From an uncultured Porphyromonadaceae bacterium (GTDB lineage: Bacteria > Bacteroidota > Bacteroidia > Bacteroidales > Muribaculaceae): a stretch of 35,825 nt of DNA. The stretch is from NCBI GenBank assembly GCA_947175225.1, contig CAMWLX010000002.1, positions 1-35,825 on the forward strand, in the 5' to 3' direction. Under the pieces are notes generated by a model. That model worked only from the letters and a program-made list of their open reading frames with translations. It ran no database searches and was not told the origin of the DNA. This document shows positions 23,575 to 32,557 of the stretch, piece after piece (positions within the stretch are counted from its first letter, which is position 1; every line of letters begins with the position of its first letter). A program made the translations under genes and the position numbers.

Positions 23575-24996
23575 ATGGGTAGAAAACGTAAAGAACTCCC
23601 CCTGCTCGAAGGCCTTGAGATAACCACCGTCGCCGCCGAGGGGAATGCCATAGCCCGTCACGGCGAGATGGTGATATTTATCCCCTATGGCGCACCGGGT
23701 GATATCGCCGACATAAAAATCGACCGCAAGAAGCACTCGTATGCCGAGGGACATATAGAACGGCTGGTAAAGCCGTCACCCCTGCGAGCCGAACCTTTAT
23801 GCTCACATTTCGGTGTGTGTGGCGGATGCAGATGGCAACATCTCCCCTATCCTGAACAGCTTAAAGCCAAACAGCAGCAAGTTGAGGATGCTCTGCGTCG
23901 CATCGCCAAAGTTGAGTTACCCGAGATCTCACCAATCTTGGGATCAGCCGAAACCAGCGAGTACCGCAATAAGATGGAGTATACATTCTCCAATAAGAAA
24001 TGGTTGACCTGGGAACAGATGCGTTCGGGCGAAGAGTTCCCTGACCGCAATGCCGCCGGGTTTCATATCCCCGGGGCTTTTGATAAAGTCCTCGACATCG
24101 ACCGCTGCCATCTGCAAGATGATCTCGGCAACCGGCTGAGACGTCACGTAAAGGATTTTGCAAAGCGAAACAATCTGACATTCTTTGATTTAAGGGCACA
24201 AACAGGTCTGTTGCGCACCATGATGATCAGGATAGCATCTACCGGCCAGACCATGGTCGTACTGTCATTTGGTGAGGATAATCCCGAGGCCATTAAAGCA
24301 GTGCTCGATGATCTTCGCGCCACGTTCCCTGAGCTTACCTCCCTGATGTATGTGGTCAACACCAAGGCTAACGACACAATAGCCGATCTTGACATAAAAC
24401 TCCACTCAGGTAAAGAATATATCGAGGAAGAGATGGAGGGGTTGAAATTCCGCATCGGCCCTAAATCATTTTATCAGACCAACTCGCGCCAGGCATATAA
24501 CCTCTATAAAGTCGCACGCGAATTTGCCGGACTGACAGGAGACGAGCTGGTGTATGACCTCTATACCGGCACTGGCACCATCGCCAACTTCATTGCCCGC
24601 AATGCCCGCAAAGTAATCGGTATCGAGTATGTCGAAGATGCCATCCGTGATGCCCGGTTAAACTCTGAGGTCAACAGGATAGATAATACCGAATTTTTTG
24701 CTGGTGATATGAAAGACGTCCTTACCGCAGAGTTTATCGCCGAACATGGCAGACCTGATGTGATGATAGTCGATCCCCCGCGCGCCGGTATGCACAACGA
24801 TGTTGTTAATGTGATACTCGATGCCGGGCCTGAGCGCATTGTCTACGTCAGCTGTAATCCGGCTACCCAGGCTCGCGATCTCGCACTGCTTGATCAGAAA
24901 TATAAAGTGACAGCGGTGCAACCCGTCGACATGTTCCCCCATACACATCATGTTGAGAACGTTGTAAGACTTGAGCGCCGCCCTAACGCAGAATAA
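23575..24996 (+). CDS. rlmD: 23S rRNA (uracil-C5)-methyltransferase, RlmD/RumA family
   Basis: Methylates a uracil of 23S rRNA at C5 using S-adenosylmethionine. The 473 residues show an N-terminal TRAM domain (about 12-66, including VAAEGNAIARHGEMVIFIPY), the iron-sulfur cluster cysteines in LCSHFGVCGGCRWQH plus one further Cys, the linker FRIGPKSFYQTNSRQAYNLY, the SAM motif VYDLYTGTGTIANFIA, the motif DPPRAGMHNDVV, and the catalytic Cys in IVYVSCNPATQARDL near the C-terminus. Bacteroidota members have the same length. Whether it modifies U1939 or another position (as in RlmCD) cannot be told from sequence. It is transcribed alone, divergent from ppdK and convergent with the ATP-grasp gene, whose stop is 9 nt away. 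Confidence 0.92.
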   Translation: MGRKRKELPLLEGLEITTVAAEGNAIARHGEMVIFIPYGAPGDIADIKIDRKKHSYAEGHIERLVKPSPLRAEPLCSHFGVCGGCRWQHLPYPEQLKAKQQQVEDALRRIAKVELPEISPILGSAETSEYRNKMEYTFSNKKWLTWEQMRSGEEFPDRNAAGFHIPGAFDKVLDIDRCHLQDDLGNRLRRHVKDFAKRNNLTFFDLRAQTGLLRTMMIRIASTGQTMVVLSFGEDNPEAIKAVLDDLRATFPELTSLMYVVNTKANDTIADLDIKLHSGKEYIEEEMEGLKFRIGPKSFYQTNSRQAYNLYKVAREFAGLTGDELVYDLYTGTGTIANFIARNARKVIGIEYVEDAIRDARLNSEVNRIDNTEFFAGDMKDVLTAEFIAEHGRPDVMIVDPPRAGMHNDVVNVILDAGPERIVYVSCNPATQARDLALLDQKYKVTAVQPVDMFPHTHHVENVVRLERRPNAE

Positions 24997-25005
24997 GCAG
25001 ACCCC

Positions 25006-26130
25006 TCACAAGGTATCAGTCTGCATAAAGACCATATCAAACCACTCATTATCGGGGACGAGCCTTATCGGCTTATCCCCGCTTTTTATATTTACACTAC
25101 CCTTAGGAGCTATAGTCATCACTCCTTTGCGACCAATTTTACGCCAAATGCCCTGCGCTACAAAACCCATAGTATAACGCAGATTGACCTCCACGCACGG
25201 ATCGATACGGTATCCTTCTGCACCATCTCTCCATATCATCATATCCACACCCAACGGCCCCTGATAACTATCGCGTAGCACCGACTGCAAAATCTCCGTG
25301 ACATCATTTTTTAATCCCTCTATTGTTTCAGAGGGAATCATACATGATAATCGATCGATAATCATTTGATCACTCCCCACTAAATTACCGCCATAGTTGG
25401 TCGCTGTCGAATTAAAAAACAATGACATTCCGACATACTCAGCTCTCCCCTTGCGATAATTATACAGCATCGCGAAATCTTGTACTTTGGGCAAATACGG
25501 TTCGACCATTATCGATCCCTGCCTGCGTATTATCCCCTCGATCAAAGGTCTGACAGCCTCAATATTTCGCGCCGAGACAGGGAAGACCCCACGACCGCTT
25601 GACGACCAGGGAGATTTCACTATCACTTCACCGACCGCCCTCATATACTCCATGATTTGTGTGACATACCGAGCCTCGATGGGTAAAGTAAAAGCTGTAT
25701 CACCAACTGTCTCACCCCATTTGCGCAAAAATTCCAGAGCCGTGCGTCGGTGCGATATATCGCGATAGCTCGGGATTCTCTCAATCTCATCATTGTCAAT
25801 CGCAGCTACGACACCGGCCCGTTCATATTGTTTGATTGCATCAAGACTCCATCCCCACGGTGTTAGATGATAAGAATTATCTCGACTCACTGATTCTATG
25901 GGGGTCGGCCCTAATATCCCCAATTCGTTTTCAATCGATTCCTTGAAAATCATGCTGTTTTCAAAATCTTCCGGGGCTACTAATATCCGGTCTCCATTAT
26001 TCCCCAACCAATATGACAACATTGCACCTGCCCGATGTAGCAGGGCAGCCTGACGCGGTGGAGTAGCCGGCAGACCGCCTTTGGCCAGAGCAATATCGTT
26101 TTCAGGATTAAAAAGAAATAGCCGATTCAT
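25006..26130 (-). CDS. ATP-grasp-like protein of unknown substrate
   Basis: A 374-residue protein seen widely in Bacteroidales as a hypothetical protein. The opening RLFLFNPENDIALAKGG is characteristic. An ATP-grasp-like fold is suggested by EVIVKSPWSSSGRGVF (a lysine followed by the flexible SSSGRG loop), MVEPYLPKVQDFAMLYNY, QGPLGVDMMIWR and the metal-site-like YRIDPCVEVNLRYTMG near the end. ATP-grasp enzymes usually ligate a carboxylate to an amine or thiol. The substrate here is unknown. The ATG at 26130 is preceded by a TAAATTTG box only 4 nt away, so the message may be leaderless. It is divergent from mutL with an 89-bp gap and convergent with rlmD. Confidence 0.75.
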   Translation of the reverse strand: MNRLFLFNPENDIALAKGGLPATPPRQAALLHRAGAMLSYWLGNNGDRILVAPEDFENSMIFKESIENELGILGPTPIESVSRDNSYHLTPWGWSLDAIKQYERAGVVAAIDNDEIERIPSYRDISHRRTALEFLRKWGETVGDTAFTLPIEARYVTQIMEYMRAVGEVIVKSPWSSSGRGVFPVSARNIEAVRPLIEGIIRRQGSIMVEPYLPKVQDFAMLYNYRKGRAEYVGMSLFFNSTATNYGGNLVGSDQMIIDRLSCMIPSETIEGLKNDVTEILQSVLRDSYQGPLGVDMMIWRDGAEGYRIDPCVEVNLRYTMGFVAQGIWRKIGRKGVMTIAPKGSVNIKSGDKPIRLVPDNEWFDMVFMQTDTL

Positions 26131-26134
26131 GGTG

Positions 26135-26173
26135 CAAATTTACCGATAATTACCGATTTTTTCAGTAAATTTG
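26135..26173. promoter_or_regulatory. Divergent promoter region of the ATP-grasp gene and mutL
   Basis: TAAATTTG followed by CA occurs once on each strand: on the minus strand at 26142-26135, 4 nt before the ATP-grasp ATG, and on the plus strand at 26166-26173, 46 nt before the mutL ATG. Neither has a clear TTTG box 19-21 nt upstream. The two units are only 23 bp apart, so the two promoters probably compete. Confidence 0.5.
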
Positions 26174-26219
26174 CAGGGTAAATATCCCCTATTTATTATC
26201 AGCAGAGCATTATCCTATT

Positions 26220-28223
26220 ATGAGTGACGTTATACAACTTCTCCCTGACTCAGTTGCCAACCAGATAGCGGCCGGCGAGGTCATACAGCGACCTGCCTCT
26301 GTCATAAAAGAACTGGTTGAAAACTCGATCGACGCAGGCGCCACTCATATAAAAATAATATTACGCGATGCGGGGAAAACCCTCATACAGGTTGTCGATG
26401 ACGGTTGCGGGATGTCAGACACTGACGCCCGGCTGGCTTTTGAGCGCCATGCTACCTCTAAGATTCGCCAGGCATCAGACCTCTTTGAACTCCACACTAT
26501 GGGATTCAGGGGTGAGGCGTTACCCTCGATTGCGGCCGTAGCGCAGATTGACCTGCGCACGATGCGTGCTGACAGTCAGATAGGTACACGCCTCGAATTG
26601 GCTGCATCAAAGTTCATTAGCCAAACCCCCGAGGCTTGCACCCCCGGGAGCAACCTGTCTGTCAAAAATCTGTTCTTTAATTTCCCCGCCAGACGCAAAT
26701 TTCTCAAGAAAGATGCGGTCGAGTTGGGCCATATCACGCGCGAGTTTGAGCGCCTCGCCCTGGTCAATCCGTCAGTTGAGTTTGAGCTTTATCACAATGA
26801 TGTCAACCTCTATCAACTGCTGCCCGGTACACTGAGACAGCGCATAGCGGGTCTTTTCGGCAAGAGCATCGACAAGCAGCTGATCCCGGTTGAGACAGAG
26901 ACGCCGTTGGTCAAGATCAACGGCTTTATCAGTCTTCCTGAACACGCCCGTAAACGCAATGCCCAGCAATTTTTCTTTGTCAACGGGCGCAATATGCGTC
27001 ATCCTTACTTCCATAAGGCAGTAATGAGCTGTTATGACGAACTGATTTCTCCTGAACATCAGCCCAATTACTTCCTGAATTTTGAGGTTGACCCGCAGAC
27101 GATAGACGTCAATATCCACCCGACAAAGAGCGAAATTAAATTTGAGAACGAGCAGCCTATATGGCAGATTCTCTCAGCAGCAATACGCGAAGCGCTCGGG
27201 AAGTTTAATGCCGTACCCTCCCTTGAGTTTGACCGGCAGGATGCTCCTGAGATCCCGGTCTTCAATCCGATGATGAATGACCGGCTTGACCTCGGAGGTC
27301 TTGATATGTCATACAATCCGTTTGCCCCGGAGAATGACAAAGAGATGTCAGGTGACCCCGGGTCGCAACTCAACGACTTTGATGCTGAGACTCATCCCTC
27401 CCGACTCAATACCGCTCCCCACCCGACTGCGTCGAAAGGCAAAAGAGCAGATGCTCCCTTTACCGGCGGCGCTCATCCCAGCCAACTTAATGATTGGGAG
27501 AAACTGTATTCTGATTTTCAACATTCATCCATAACGCCCGAGATACCCGCATCTAAACATGCGAGCATTATAACTGACCAAACCGGGCTACCATCATCAA
27601 TATCGCCGAGCGCGCTTAATACACTCCCCGAGATGGAGACTGATAAAGCCTCCTGCGGAATTTTGCGGGTCGCCAACCGTTACCTCGTAACAGCCGGACA
27701 TGACAGTTTGATAATCATTGACCGTCATCGCGCCCACGTCAAGATCCTCTATGAGCGTTTCATTAGTAAAGCATCGGGGATGACGGGTGAATCACAACAA
27801 GTATTGTTCGCCGATCTGATCGAACTGACACCTGCTCAAAAAACCGTACTTGACAGCATTGCCGAGGATGTCAAGGATTTAGGATACCAACTCACAATCT
27901 CTCAGGCAGTCGACGATGGATTGTTTCGCTGCGAGATGCAAGGTGTACCGGCCGTATTGCAGTCGGCTGATGCCGGTGAGGCACTGCTTAAAATCATTGC
28001 CGATGCCCAAGAGGGGATCGGCAACCCGCAAGAAGAGATGCACAAACGTCTGGCTCTCTCTCTGGCCCAGAGTGCAGCGATAAGATCAACCCGGGCTATG
28101 CTGCCGGCTGAGGCCGAGAGACTTCTTGCCGATCTGTTTGCTCTACCGGATCCGGCATATACGCCTGATGGCTTGCAGATAATCCTCAAACTCCCGGTAT
28201 CCGAGATAGCGGCCGAGATGTAA
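26220..28223 (+). CDS. mutL: DNA mismatch repair protein MutL
   Basis: Couples mismatch recognition by MutS to strand removal. The 667 residues have a clear N-terminal GHKL ATPase domain: motif I VIKELVENSIDAGAT (28-42), motif II VVDDGCGM, motif III ATSKI and TMGFRGEALPSIA (about 90-103), and the transducer domain up to about 335 (INGFISLPEH, FVNGRNMRHPYFHKAV, DVNIHPTKSEIKF). A long disordered linker (about 345-470) leads to a C-terminal dimerisation domain. The usual endonuclease motif DQHAxxExxxxE reads IIDRHRAHVKILYERF here (Asp501), and the CPHGRP zinc motif is absent (PAYTPDGLQI), so nicking activity is doubtful. The stop is 1 nt from the stop of maf on the other strand. Confidence 0.95.
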   Translation: MSDVIQLLPDSVANQIAAGEVIQRPASVIKELVENSIDAGATHIKIILRDAGKTLIQVVDDGCGMSDTDARLAFERHATSKIRQASDLFELHTMGFRGEALPSIAAVAQIDLRTMRADSQIGTRLELAASKFISQTPEACTPGSNLSVKNLFFNFPARRKFLKKDAVELGHITREFERLALVNPSVEFELYHNDVNLYQLLPGTLRQRIAGLFGKSIDKQLIPVETETPLVKINGFISLPEHARKRNAQQFFFVNGRNMRHPYFHKAVMSCYDELISPEHQPNYFLNFEVDPQTIDVNIHPTKSEIKFENEQPIWQILSAAIREALGKFNAVPSLEFDRQDAPEIPVFNPMMNDRLDLGGLDMSYNPFAPENDKEMSGDPGSQLNDFDAETHPSRLNTAPHPTASKGKRADAPFTGGAHPSQLNDWEKLYSDFQHSSITPEIPASKHASIITDQTGLPSSISPSALNTLPEMETDKASCGILRVANRYLVTAGHDSLIIIDRHRAHVKILYERFISKASGMTGESQQVLFADLIELTPAQKTVLDSIAEDVKDLGYQLTISQAVDDGLFRCEMQGVPAVLQSADAGEALLKIIADAQEGIGNPQEEMHKRLALSLAQSAAIRSTRAMLPAEAERLLADLFALPDPAYTPDGLQIILKLPVSEIAAEM

Positions 28224-28224
28224 A

Positions 28225-28848
28225 TCAGTGGTTACCGCGGTTATGAAGACTATTGGCAAACACCATCAGTCTCTCAAAAAGAGCATTGAGCGGTAACCCC
28301 ATGACATTGTAGTAATCACCTCTGATACCGGTTATCCCGACGTAACCTATCCATTCCTGGATACCATATGCACCCGCTTTATCAAACGGCCGGTATTTCT
28401 CGATGTAATAATCGATAGTTTCATGAGAGAGCGGTGCAAAATCTACCTCTGTCACAGCTGAGAAAGTGACCATACGTTTGTTGCTCGCGAGTGTTACACC
28501 GGTCACAACTTTATGGGTATGACCCGATAATTGGCGCAGCATACGGGCAGCGTCCTCGGCATCGGCCGGTTTACCCAACACCTCACCACGGTTGATTACC
28601 ACCGTGTCGGCTGTCAGCAATATCTCCCCGTCTTTAAGACCCGAGACATAGGGATGAGCCTTTTTTCGCGAAATATAGCCTGCCACCTCCTCGGAAGCCA
28701 TCTTTGCGGGATATGACTCATTGACTTCGACCAACGGAAGCACCTCAACATCCACATCAAGTTTTTCGAGAAGTTGGCGGCGACGCGGCGAATGTGACGC
28801 AAGCAAAACTTTACACCCCTCGAGAGGCTTATACCTATTATCATTCAT
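28225..28848 (-). CDS. maf: Maf-family nucleoside triphosphate pyrophosphatase
   Basis: Hydrolyses non-canonical or canonical nucleoside triphosphates (dTTP/UTP in the YhdE group) to the monophosphate and pyrophosphate, a house-cleaning function in the cytoplasm. The 207 residues show LLASHSPRRRQLLEKL (15-30), the catalytic Asp in ILLTADTVVINRGEVLGKP, the RQLSGHTHKVVTGV segment and the closing EYRP-like YYIEKYRPFDKAGAYGIQEW. All core residues are present and the length is typical. It starts 17 nt after the KdsC-like gene and is probably the last gene of the leftward run from the HU-SPOR gene. Confidence 0.93.
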   Translation of the reverse strand: MNDNRYKPLEGCKVLLASHSPRRRQLLEKLDVDVEVLPLVEVNESYPAKMASEEVAGYISRKKAHPYVSGLKDGEILLTADTVVINRGEVLGKPADAEDAARMLRQLSGHTHKVVTGVTLASNKRMVTFSAVTEVDFAPLSHETIDYYIEKYRPFDKAGAYGIQEWIGYVGITGIRGDYYNVMGLPLNALFERLMVFANSLHNRGNH

Positions 28849-28865
28849 AACCGATTATCATACTT

Positions 28866-29390
28866 TTACCAACCGAAAGCCTTATCCGACAATGCCCACA
28901 TACCTCGTGCACGCATTATCTCCTCGAGAATATCTCGTGCCACACCGTTACCACCGGTGACCGGCGATATATACCCGGCTATCTCGAGTATATCCACAGC
29001 AGCATCCGCGGGAGCAACCGCCAGCCCTGCATATGTCATACATTCATAATCAGGGATATCATCGCCGACATACACAACTTCTTCAGGTTTAAGGCCATGT
29101 CGGTCGATCCAATCCTTAAAGAGCGGCAGTTTCATGCCCACTCCGCTGTAAATATCCTTAACTCCGAGTCCTTGAAATCTCTCTGTTATCCCGGGTGAAA
29201 CAGCACCGGTAATGATGGCGATATTGATACCGCGCTTTATAGCAAGCTGTATGGCGAAACCATCCTTGGTGTTCACCGTGCGGCGCGGTACGCCATTATC
29301 GCCCAACGGTATTGTCGATGTAGAGAGTACGCCGTCAACATCAAATACCACGGCTTTGATCTTAGTGAGGTCGTAAGCTGTTTTACTCAT
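28866..29390 (-). CDS. kdsC: HAD-family phosphatase, KdsC-like
   Basis: Probable 3-deoxy-D-manno-octulosonate 8-phosphate phosphatase, releasing KDO for lipopolysaccharide synthesis. It has the HAD motif I VVFDVDGVLS with the nucleophile Asp and general acid Asp, motif II IAIITG, the lysine of VGMKLPLF, and motif III YVGDDIPDYECM. Its 174 residues and the absence of a cap domain fit subclass C-III. ATG 29390 is chosen because SKTAYDLTKIKAVVFD is the normal beginning. The stop of the upstream DUF2520 gene overlaps this start by 8 bp (ATGAGTAA), so they are coupled. KdsC-like phosphatases of other sugars cannot be excluded. Confidence 0.85.
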   Translation of the reverse strand: MSKTAYDLTKIKAVVFDVDGVLSTSTIPLGDNGVPRRTVNTKDGFAIQLAIKRGINIAIITGAVSPGITERFQGLGVKDIYSGVGMKLPLFKDWIDRHGLKPEEVVYVGDDIPDYECMTYAGLAVAPADAAVDILEIAGYISPVTGGNGVARDILEEIMRARGMWALSDKAFGW

Positions 29391-30177
29391 CTGTATTTTT
29401 ACGGAACATTGAGATAATACGGTCTGAGAGCAGTGCATAGACCGGTTTGAGATCGTGAGGCAAAGATGTCAAGTGTTTGTTAATGACAGCCATGTCACCT
29501 CGTCTCGCCGGCCCTGTCATTGCATCTGCCGGAGATTTAACAAGGAGTTTATCGAGCGTAGCCTGTAACAAAGGTAACATAAAACTGATATCCATCCCTT
29601 GCTCGTTGAGGAGTCGGTCAGCCTCTGCCCACATAAGATTGGCGAAGTTGCAGGCAAACACAGCGGCGACATGAATATCCTCACGCGTCGCGCTATCGGT
29701 CAGTCTGACCGTCTCGGTTATCTTGTGAGCTATACTCTCAAGTCGGGCCGTCGTCTCAGGATCACACCCCTCGATAAGTAACGGTATATTGTTAAACCGC
29801 ACATCAACCCCTTTTGAAAATGTCTGCAAGGGGTAAAATACACCGTAACGGCTCTTATAATGTCTGAACACATCCATCCCGACGCTCCCTGACGTATGAG
29901 CCCATATCCCGGGGAAATCATGGGTAGCAGCAACCACGTCTGCCACGGCATCATCATTGACGGCGATAAGGTATAAATCCATATCACCCCTGAGAGTAGA
30001 GAGGTCTGTCAACACCTCGCATCTTACGCCGGCATTATCGCCTGCATTGACGCGCTCAGCAAGCTGAGATGCAGAGGTCTCGGTACGGGCAGCTATCTGA
30101 TATATCTCGGCAATACCTGATAATGCTTTTACAAGATGAGTAGCTACATTGCCTGCCCCTATTACAGCGACCTTCAT
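29383..30177 (-). CDS. Rossmann-fold oxidoreductase-like protein (DUF2520)
   Basis: A 264-residue protein with an N-terminal NAD(P)-binding fold (MKVAVIGAGNVATHLVKAL, the GxGxxA-type loop at 7-12) and a C-terminal helical domain of the DUF2520 type (HVAAVFACNFANLMWAEADR and later TGPARRGD). The central HTSGSVGMDVF and GVFYPLQTFSKG match the family, which is related to 6-phosphogluconate and ketopantoate reductase-like dehydrogenases. The substrate is unknown. ATG 30177 is chosen because the Rossmann strand begins there. It overlaps the nitroreductase stop by 4 nt and the KdsC-like gene by 8, so it belongs to a tightly coupled run. Confidence 0.85.
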   Translation of the reverse strand: MKVAVIGAGNVATHLVKALSGIAEIYQIAARTETSASQLAERVNAGDNAGVRCEVLTDLSTLRGDMDLYLIAVNDDAVADVVAATHDFPGIWAHTSGSVGMDVFRHYKSRYGVFYPLQTFSKGVDVRFNNIPLLIEGCDPETTARLESIAHKITETVRLTDSATREDIHVAAVFACNFANLMWAEADRLLNEQGMDISFMLPLLQATLDKLLVKSPADAMTGPARRGDMAVINKHLTSLPHDLKPVYALLSDRIISMFRKNTDE

Positions 30178-30716
30178 TCGTCGGTATTCTTCCACGATCC
30201 GATATGCACCTTCTCCCACAGGAGTTTCTCGGGATTGATGGGTTTACGCTCCTCATCCTTATGACCGATGGTGATGATGCAGAGTACACCGAATTGTTCG
30301 GGTATGCCTAATGCCTCCCTGACATATTCTTCGGCCGGAAGTCCGTCTGATCCAAAACGCTCACGCACCTCGACCCAACAGCTGCCGAGCCCGAAATCCT
30401 GAGCCTGCAGTTGCATAAACACGGCAGCAATAGAGGCATCCTCTATCCAGGCATCAGACTTGGTGGTGTCAGCAGCCACGACAATAGCGAGAGGCGCGGA
30501 TGCGATAGAGGTGGCATAGTTAGCCTTGCAGTGGCTCAGCTTATCAAGCATATCCTTATCCTCGACAACGACAAACTGCCATGGTCTGACACTTTTTGAT
30601 GAGGGTGACATAAGGGCAGCCTCTATAATCATCTTGACCTGCTCCGGATCAATCGGATCGTCGGTATATCGGCGGATACTGCGGCGATTTATAAGTAGTT
30701 CGTGGAAATTTTCCAT
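30174..30716 (-). CDS. Nitroreductase-family flavoprotein
   Basis: A 180-residue FMN-dependent oxidoreductase. The opening NFHELLINRRSIRRYTDDPI holds the FMN phosphate-binding RRSIR. SPSSKSVRPWQFVVVED and the closing GVLCIITIGHKDEERKP complete the family signature. The physiological acceptor cannot be predicted. The end overlaps the DUF2520 start by 4 nt (ATGA). It lies 105 nt downstream of the HU-SPOR gene and may share its promoter. Confidence 0.9.
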   Translation of the reverse strand: MENFHELLINRRSIRRYTDDPIDPEQVKMIIEAALMSPSSKSVRPWQFVVVEDKDMLDKLSHCKANYATSIASAPLAIVVAADTTKSDAWIEDASIAAVFMQLQAQDFGLGSCWVEVRERFGSDGLPAEEYVREALGIPEQFGVLCIITIGHKDEERKPINPEKLLWEKVHIGSWKNTDE

Positions 30717-30821
30717 AATAACGTCTTGAATTTATGGGATACCGCGAGAATTATCTCTCTGCGGCATATAGTATTATACTCGTCTGATGCAGACTGTCAT
30801 GATAGCAGAATCACACCGGCC

Positions 30822-31877
30822 TCACCGGCGACAGATCCATGCTCCCTGAGTCCCGGCCACATCTTTCTGAGCGGCCGCTTCCTCGTAAGTGCGACCGGTG
30901 GCAGCATATACTCTGTACTTGCCATCCTGTTGCAAGACACCGAGCTGTTTGCCACTGTTCTCTGAAATATATCTCTCTGCCTGATCTTCGGCAGGAAAAG
31001 AGGCCACGATAACGCAATATGGATCTGACGGGTTGAAATTCAGCACAGGTTTAGCCTCAGGTTTTGAAATTACCGAGGGGGCAGTCGCCTCCGGCTCTTT
31101 TCTGCTCTCGGCAACACTCTCCACGACAGACATCTCATCTGGGCTCTCGATATTATCTTCATCTACCTCGACATCCATTGGTTCGACACTGACAACGCTC
31201 TCTGTCGAGACCTGAGGAGCAAGCGATGCTTGCAACGGTTCGTTAGCGACCTTTATGGGATTTATAAAGAAGAGGGCCAGCGATACAATCACGGCAAGTG
31301 AGGCTGCGATACCGACGATCGAACGTGTAAAGCGACCGGCTCGCGAGTCTGGTGCAGGTTCATTATCTGCCGGCCACGGTGTAACGTTTATAACAGAGGT
31401 ATGCTTTACTTGCGCAACGTCATTTACAACTCTCTCATCTGCCGGTTGAGCCATTGATATTTCACGGAGTGACAGCGGACGCAGTCCGTAGAATCTGAAA
31501 TCCCATCGTGACGTATCGCCTGGGGCAAATACTATTGTGGAATATTCAGTATAGGTCAATTCTCCCAATGGGCCAAGCATCAGTGATCCGTAGCATTTGA
31601 GTTGATGTAACAGGCTCGCAGCCTCCTCAGCAACCATGCGTGAGGCGACTTCAAAAGACACTCCGTTACAACGGGCAACAGAGTTTTCGAGTATTCCGTC
31701 GGGCTCTACTAACAGCCCGTTAAAGACTAATTGTCGTGTGGGAGGGAGCAGCAACGTATTGTCAGACGCATCAAACGCAGCAGATTTATAACGCGCCATA
31801 AATGCACCGATCCCGGGCACCGTCACACAATCGTGACGACGCAACAAATATTCCAGATGATCGATAATCATATTCAC
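30822..31877 (-). CDS. HU-like/CCDC81-type domain protein with transmembrane helix and SPOR domain
   Basis: A 351-residue envelope protein. The N-terminus (1-75, IDHLEYLLRRHDCVTVPGIG and the later VFNGLLVEPDGILENSVAR) matches the bacterial HU-CCDC81 domain pair typical of Bacteroidota. One transmembrane helix lies at about 187-206 (IVGIAASLAVIVSLALFFI), followed by a Glu/Ser/Val-rich linker and a C-terminal SPOR domain (about 283-351, DPYCVIVASFPAEDQAERYI) that would bind denuded septal peptidoglycan. The layout implies a cytoplasmic HU-like part linked across the inner membrane to the periplasmic cell wall. A role in division or envelope organisation is inferred from the SPOR domain. A consensus promoter lies about 100 nt upstream. 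Confidence 0.88.
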   Translation of the reverse strand: MNMIIDHLEYLLRRHDCVTVPGIGAFMARYKSAAFDASDNTLLLPPTRQLVFNGLLVEPDGILENSVARCNGVSFEVASRMVAEEAASLLHQLKCYGSLMLGPLGELTYTEYSTIVFAPGDTSRWDFRFYGLRPLSLREISMAQPADERVVNDVAQVKHTSVINVTPWPADNEPAPDSRAGRFTRSIVGIAASLAVIVSLALFFINPIKVANEPLQASLAPQVSTESVVSVEPMDVEVDEDNIESPDEMSVVESVAESRKEPEATAPSVISKPEAKPVLNFNPSDPYCVIVASFPAEDQAERYISENSGKQLGVLQQDGKYRVYAATGRTYEEAAAQKDVAGTQGAWICRR

Positions 31878-31977
31878 GGCGATTAATATCAGATGCTAAG
31901 AGCAATTATTATTCCTGGCTAAGATAATTGTAACGGGAGCTTGAACGATACTAATTATCTCGCTACTTTGAGATGTG

Positions 31978-32009
31978 CAAAGTTAACAAAAAATCACTCA
32001 TCCGTCAAA
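31978..32009 (-). promoter_or_regulatory. Consensus promoter of the HU-SPOR gene run
   Basis: On the minus strand TTTG (32009-32006), exactly 20 nt, then TAACTTTG (31985-31978) followed by CA. Both boxes match the Bacteroidota housekeeping consensus. The leader to the start codon is about 95 nt. Confidence 0.8.
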
Positions 32010-32072
32010 TAATCCCGGTCCAAATTCCACATAAATATTCCGACCTTTATAAATACTAATATAAATACAAAC

Positions 32073-32105
32073 TGACATCAAGCCTCTTGTAGAGACCTGA
32101 TGTCA
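32073..32105 (-). terminator. Terminator after the small lipoprotein gene
   Basis: Stem TGACATCA / TGATGTCA with an inner CTCT/AGAG stem. On the minus strand it lies about 43 nt past the lipoprotein stop and is followed by GTTTGTATTTAT. It marks the end of the endonuclease IV - transporter - lipoprotein run. Confidence 0.6.
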
Positions 32106-32147
32106 GCCGATGTGAACTCTAACTTATTATAAGATTGTGGAGTATAA

Positions 32148-32537
32148 TCAATTGAGTTTAACCTCGTCATCTGCTTGCCCGAATGGTTGAACGGGAGCAG
32201 AGGCATCAAGGACAGTATTGTCGCTTATTGAGTCAGTCTGAGCGGCCAGTTTGTCATACTTTGCCACGAGAGCCTCCTGAATAAGCATTGACAAGGTCGA
32301 GATCTCATCTTTCTGGGTATCGTTGAGTTTCAGCCCGAGTTGATCAAAAGCATTGGCACATACAGCCAGTGAGTCAAGATAAGCGGCGTATGATGTCGGT
32401 GATGAGATTGTATCGATCACGGCAGGCTGAGCTTTGAGGTCAGCAACGTATGCGTCATACTCTTCCTGCCCCGAGCATGACGAAAGCGCCACAGTTGCCA
32501 TGCCTGCAAATATTAATGATAATATAGTTTTCTTCAT
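32148..32537 (-). CDS. Small lipoprotein of unknown function
   Basis: A 129-residue protein with a lipoprotein signal peptide: MKKTILSLIFAGMATVALSS and then the lipidation Cys (about residue 21) in a lipobox-like ALSSC. The mature part is helical and acidic, with YDAYVADLKAQPAVIDT, SLAVCANAFDQLGLKLND and EALVAKYDKLAAQTDS. No family is recognised. ATG 32537 is preferred over upstream in-frame codons because the signal peptide starts there. It is 20 nt downstream of the transporter stop, so the two are probably cotranscribed. Confidence 0.8.
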   Translation of the reverse strand: MKKTILSLIFAGMATVALSSCSGQEEYDAYVADLKAQPAVIDTISSPTSYAAYLDSLAVCANAFDQLGLKLNDTQKDEISTLSMLIQEALVAKYDKLAAQTDSISDNTVLDASAPVQPFGQADDEVKLN

Positions 32538-32557
32538 TGTTTTGCGGATTTTGACGG

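Noticed and set aside
24997..25024. Bidirectional terminator GCAGAC/GTCTGC between rlmD and the ATP-grasp gene
   Set aside because: The stem is short with a 16-nt loop, contains a stop codon and has no T-tract on either side.
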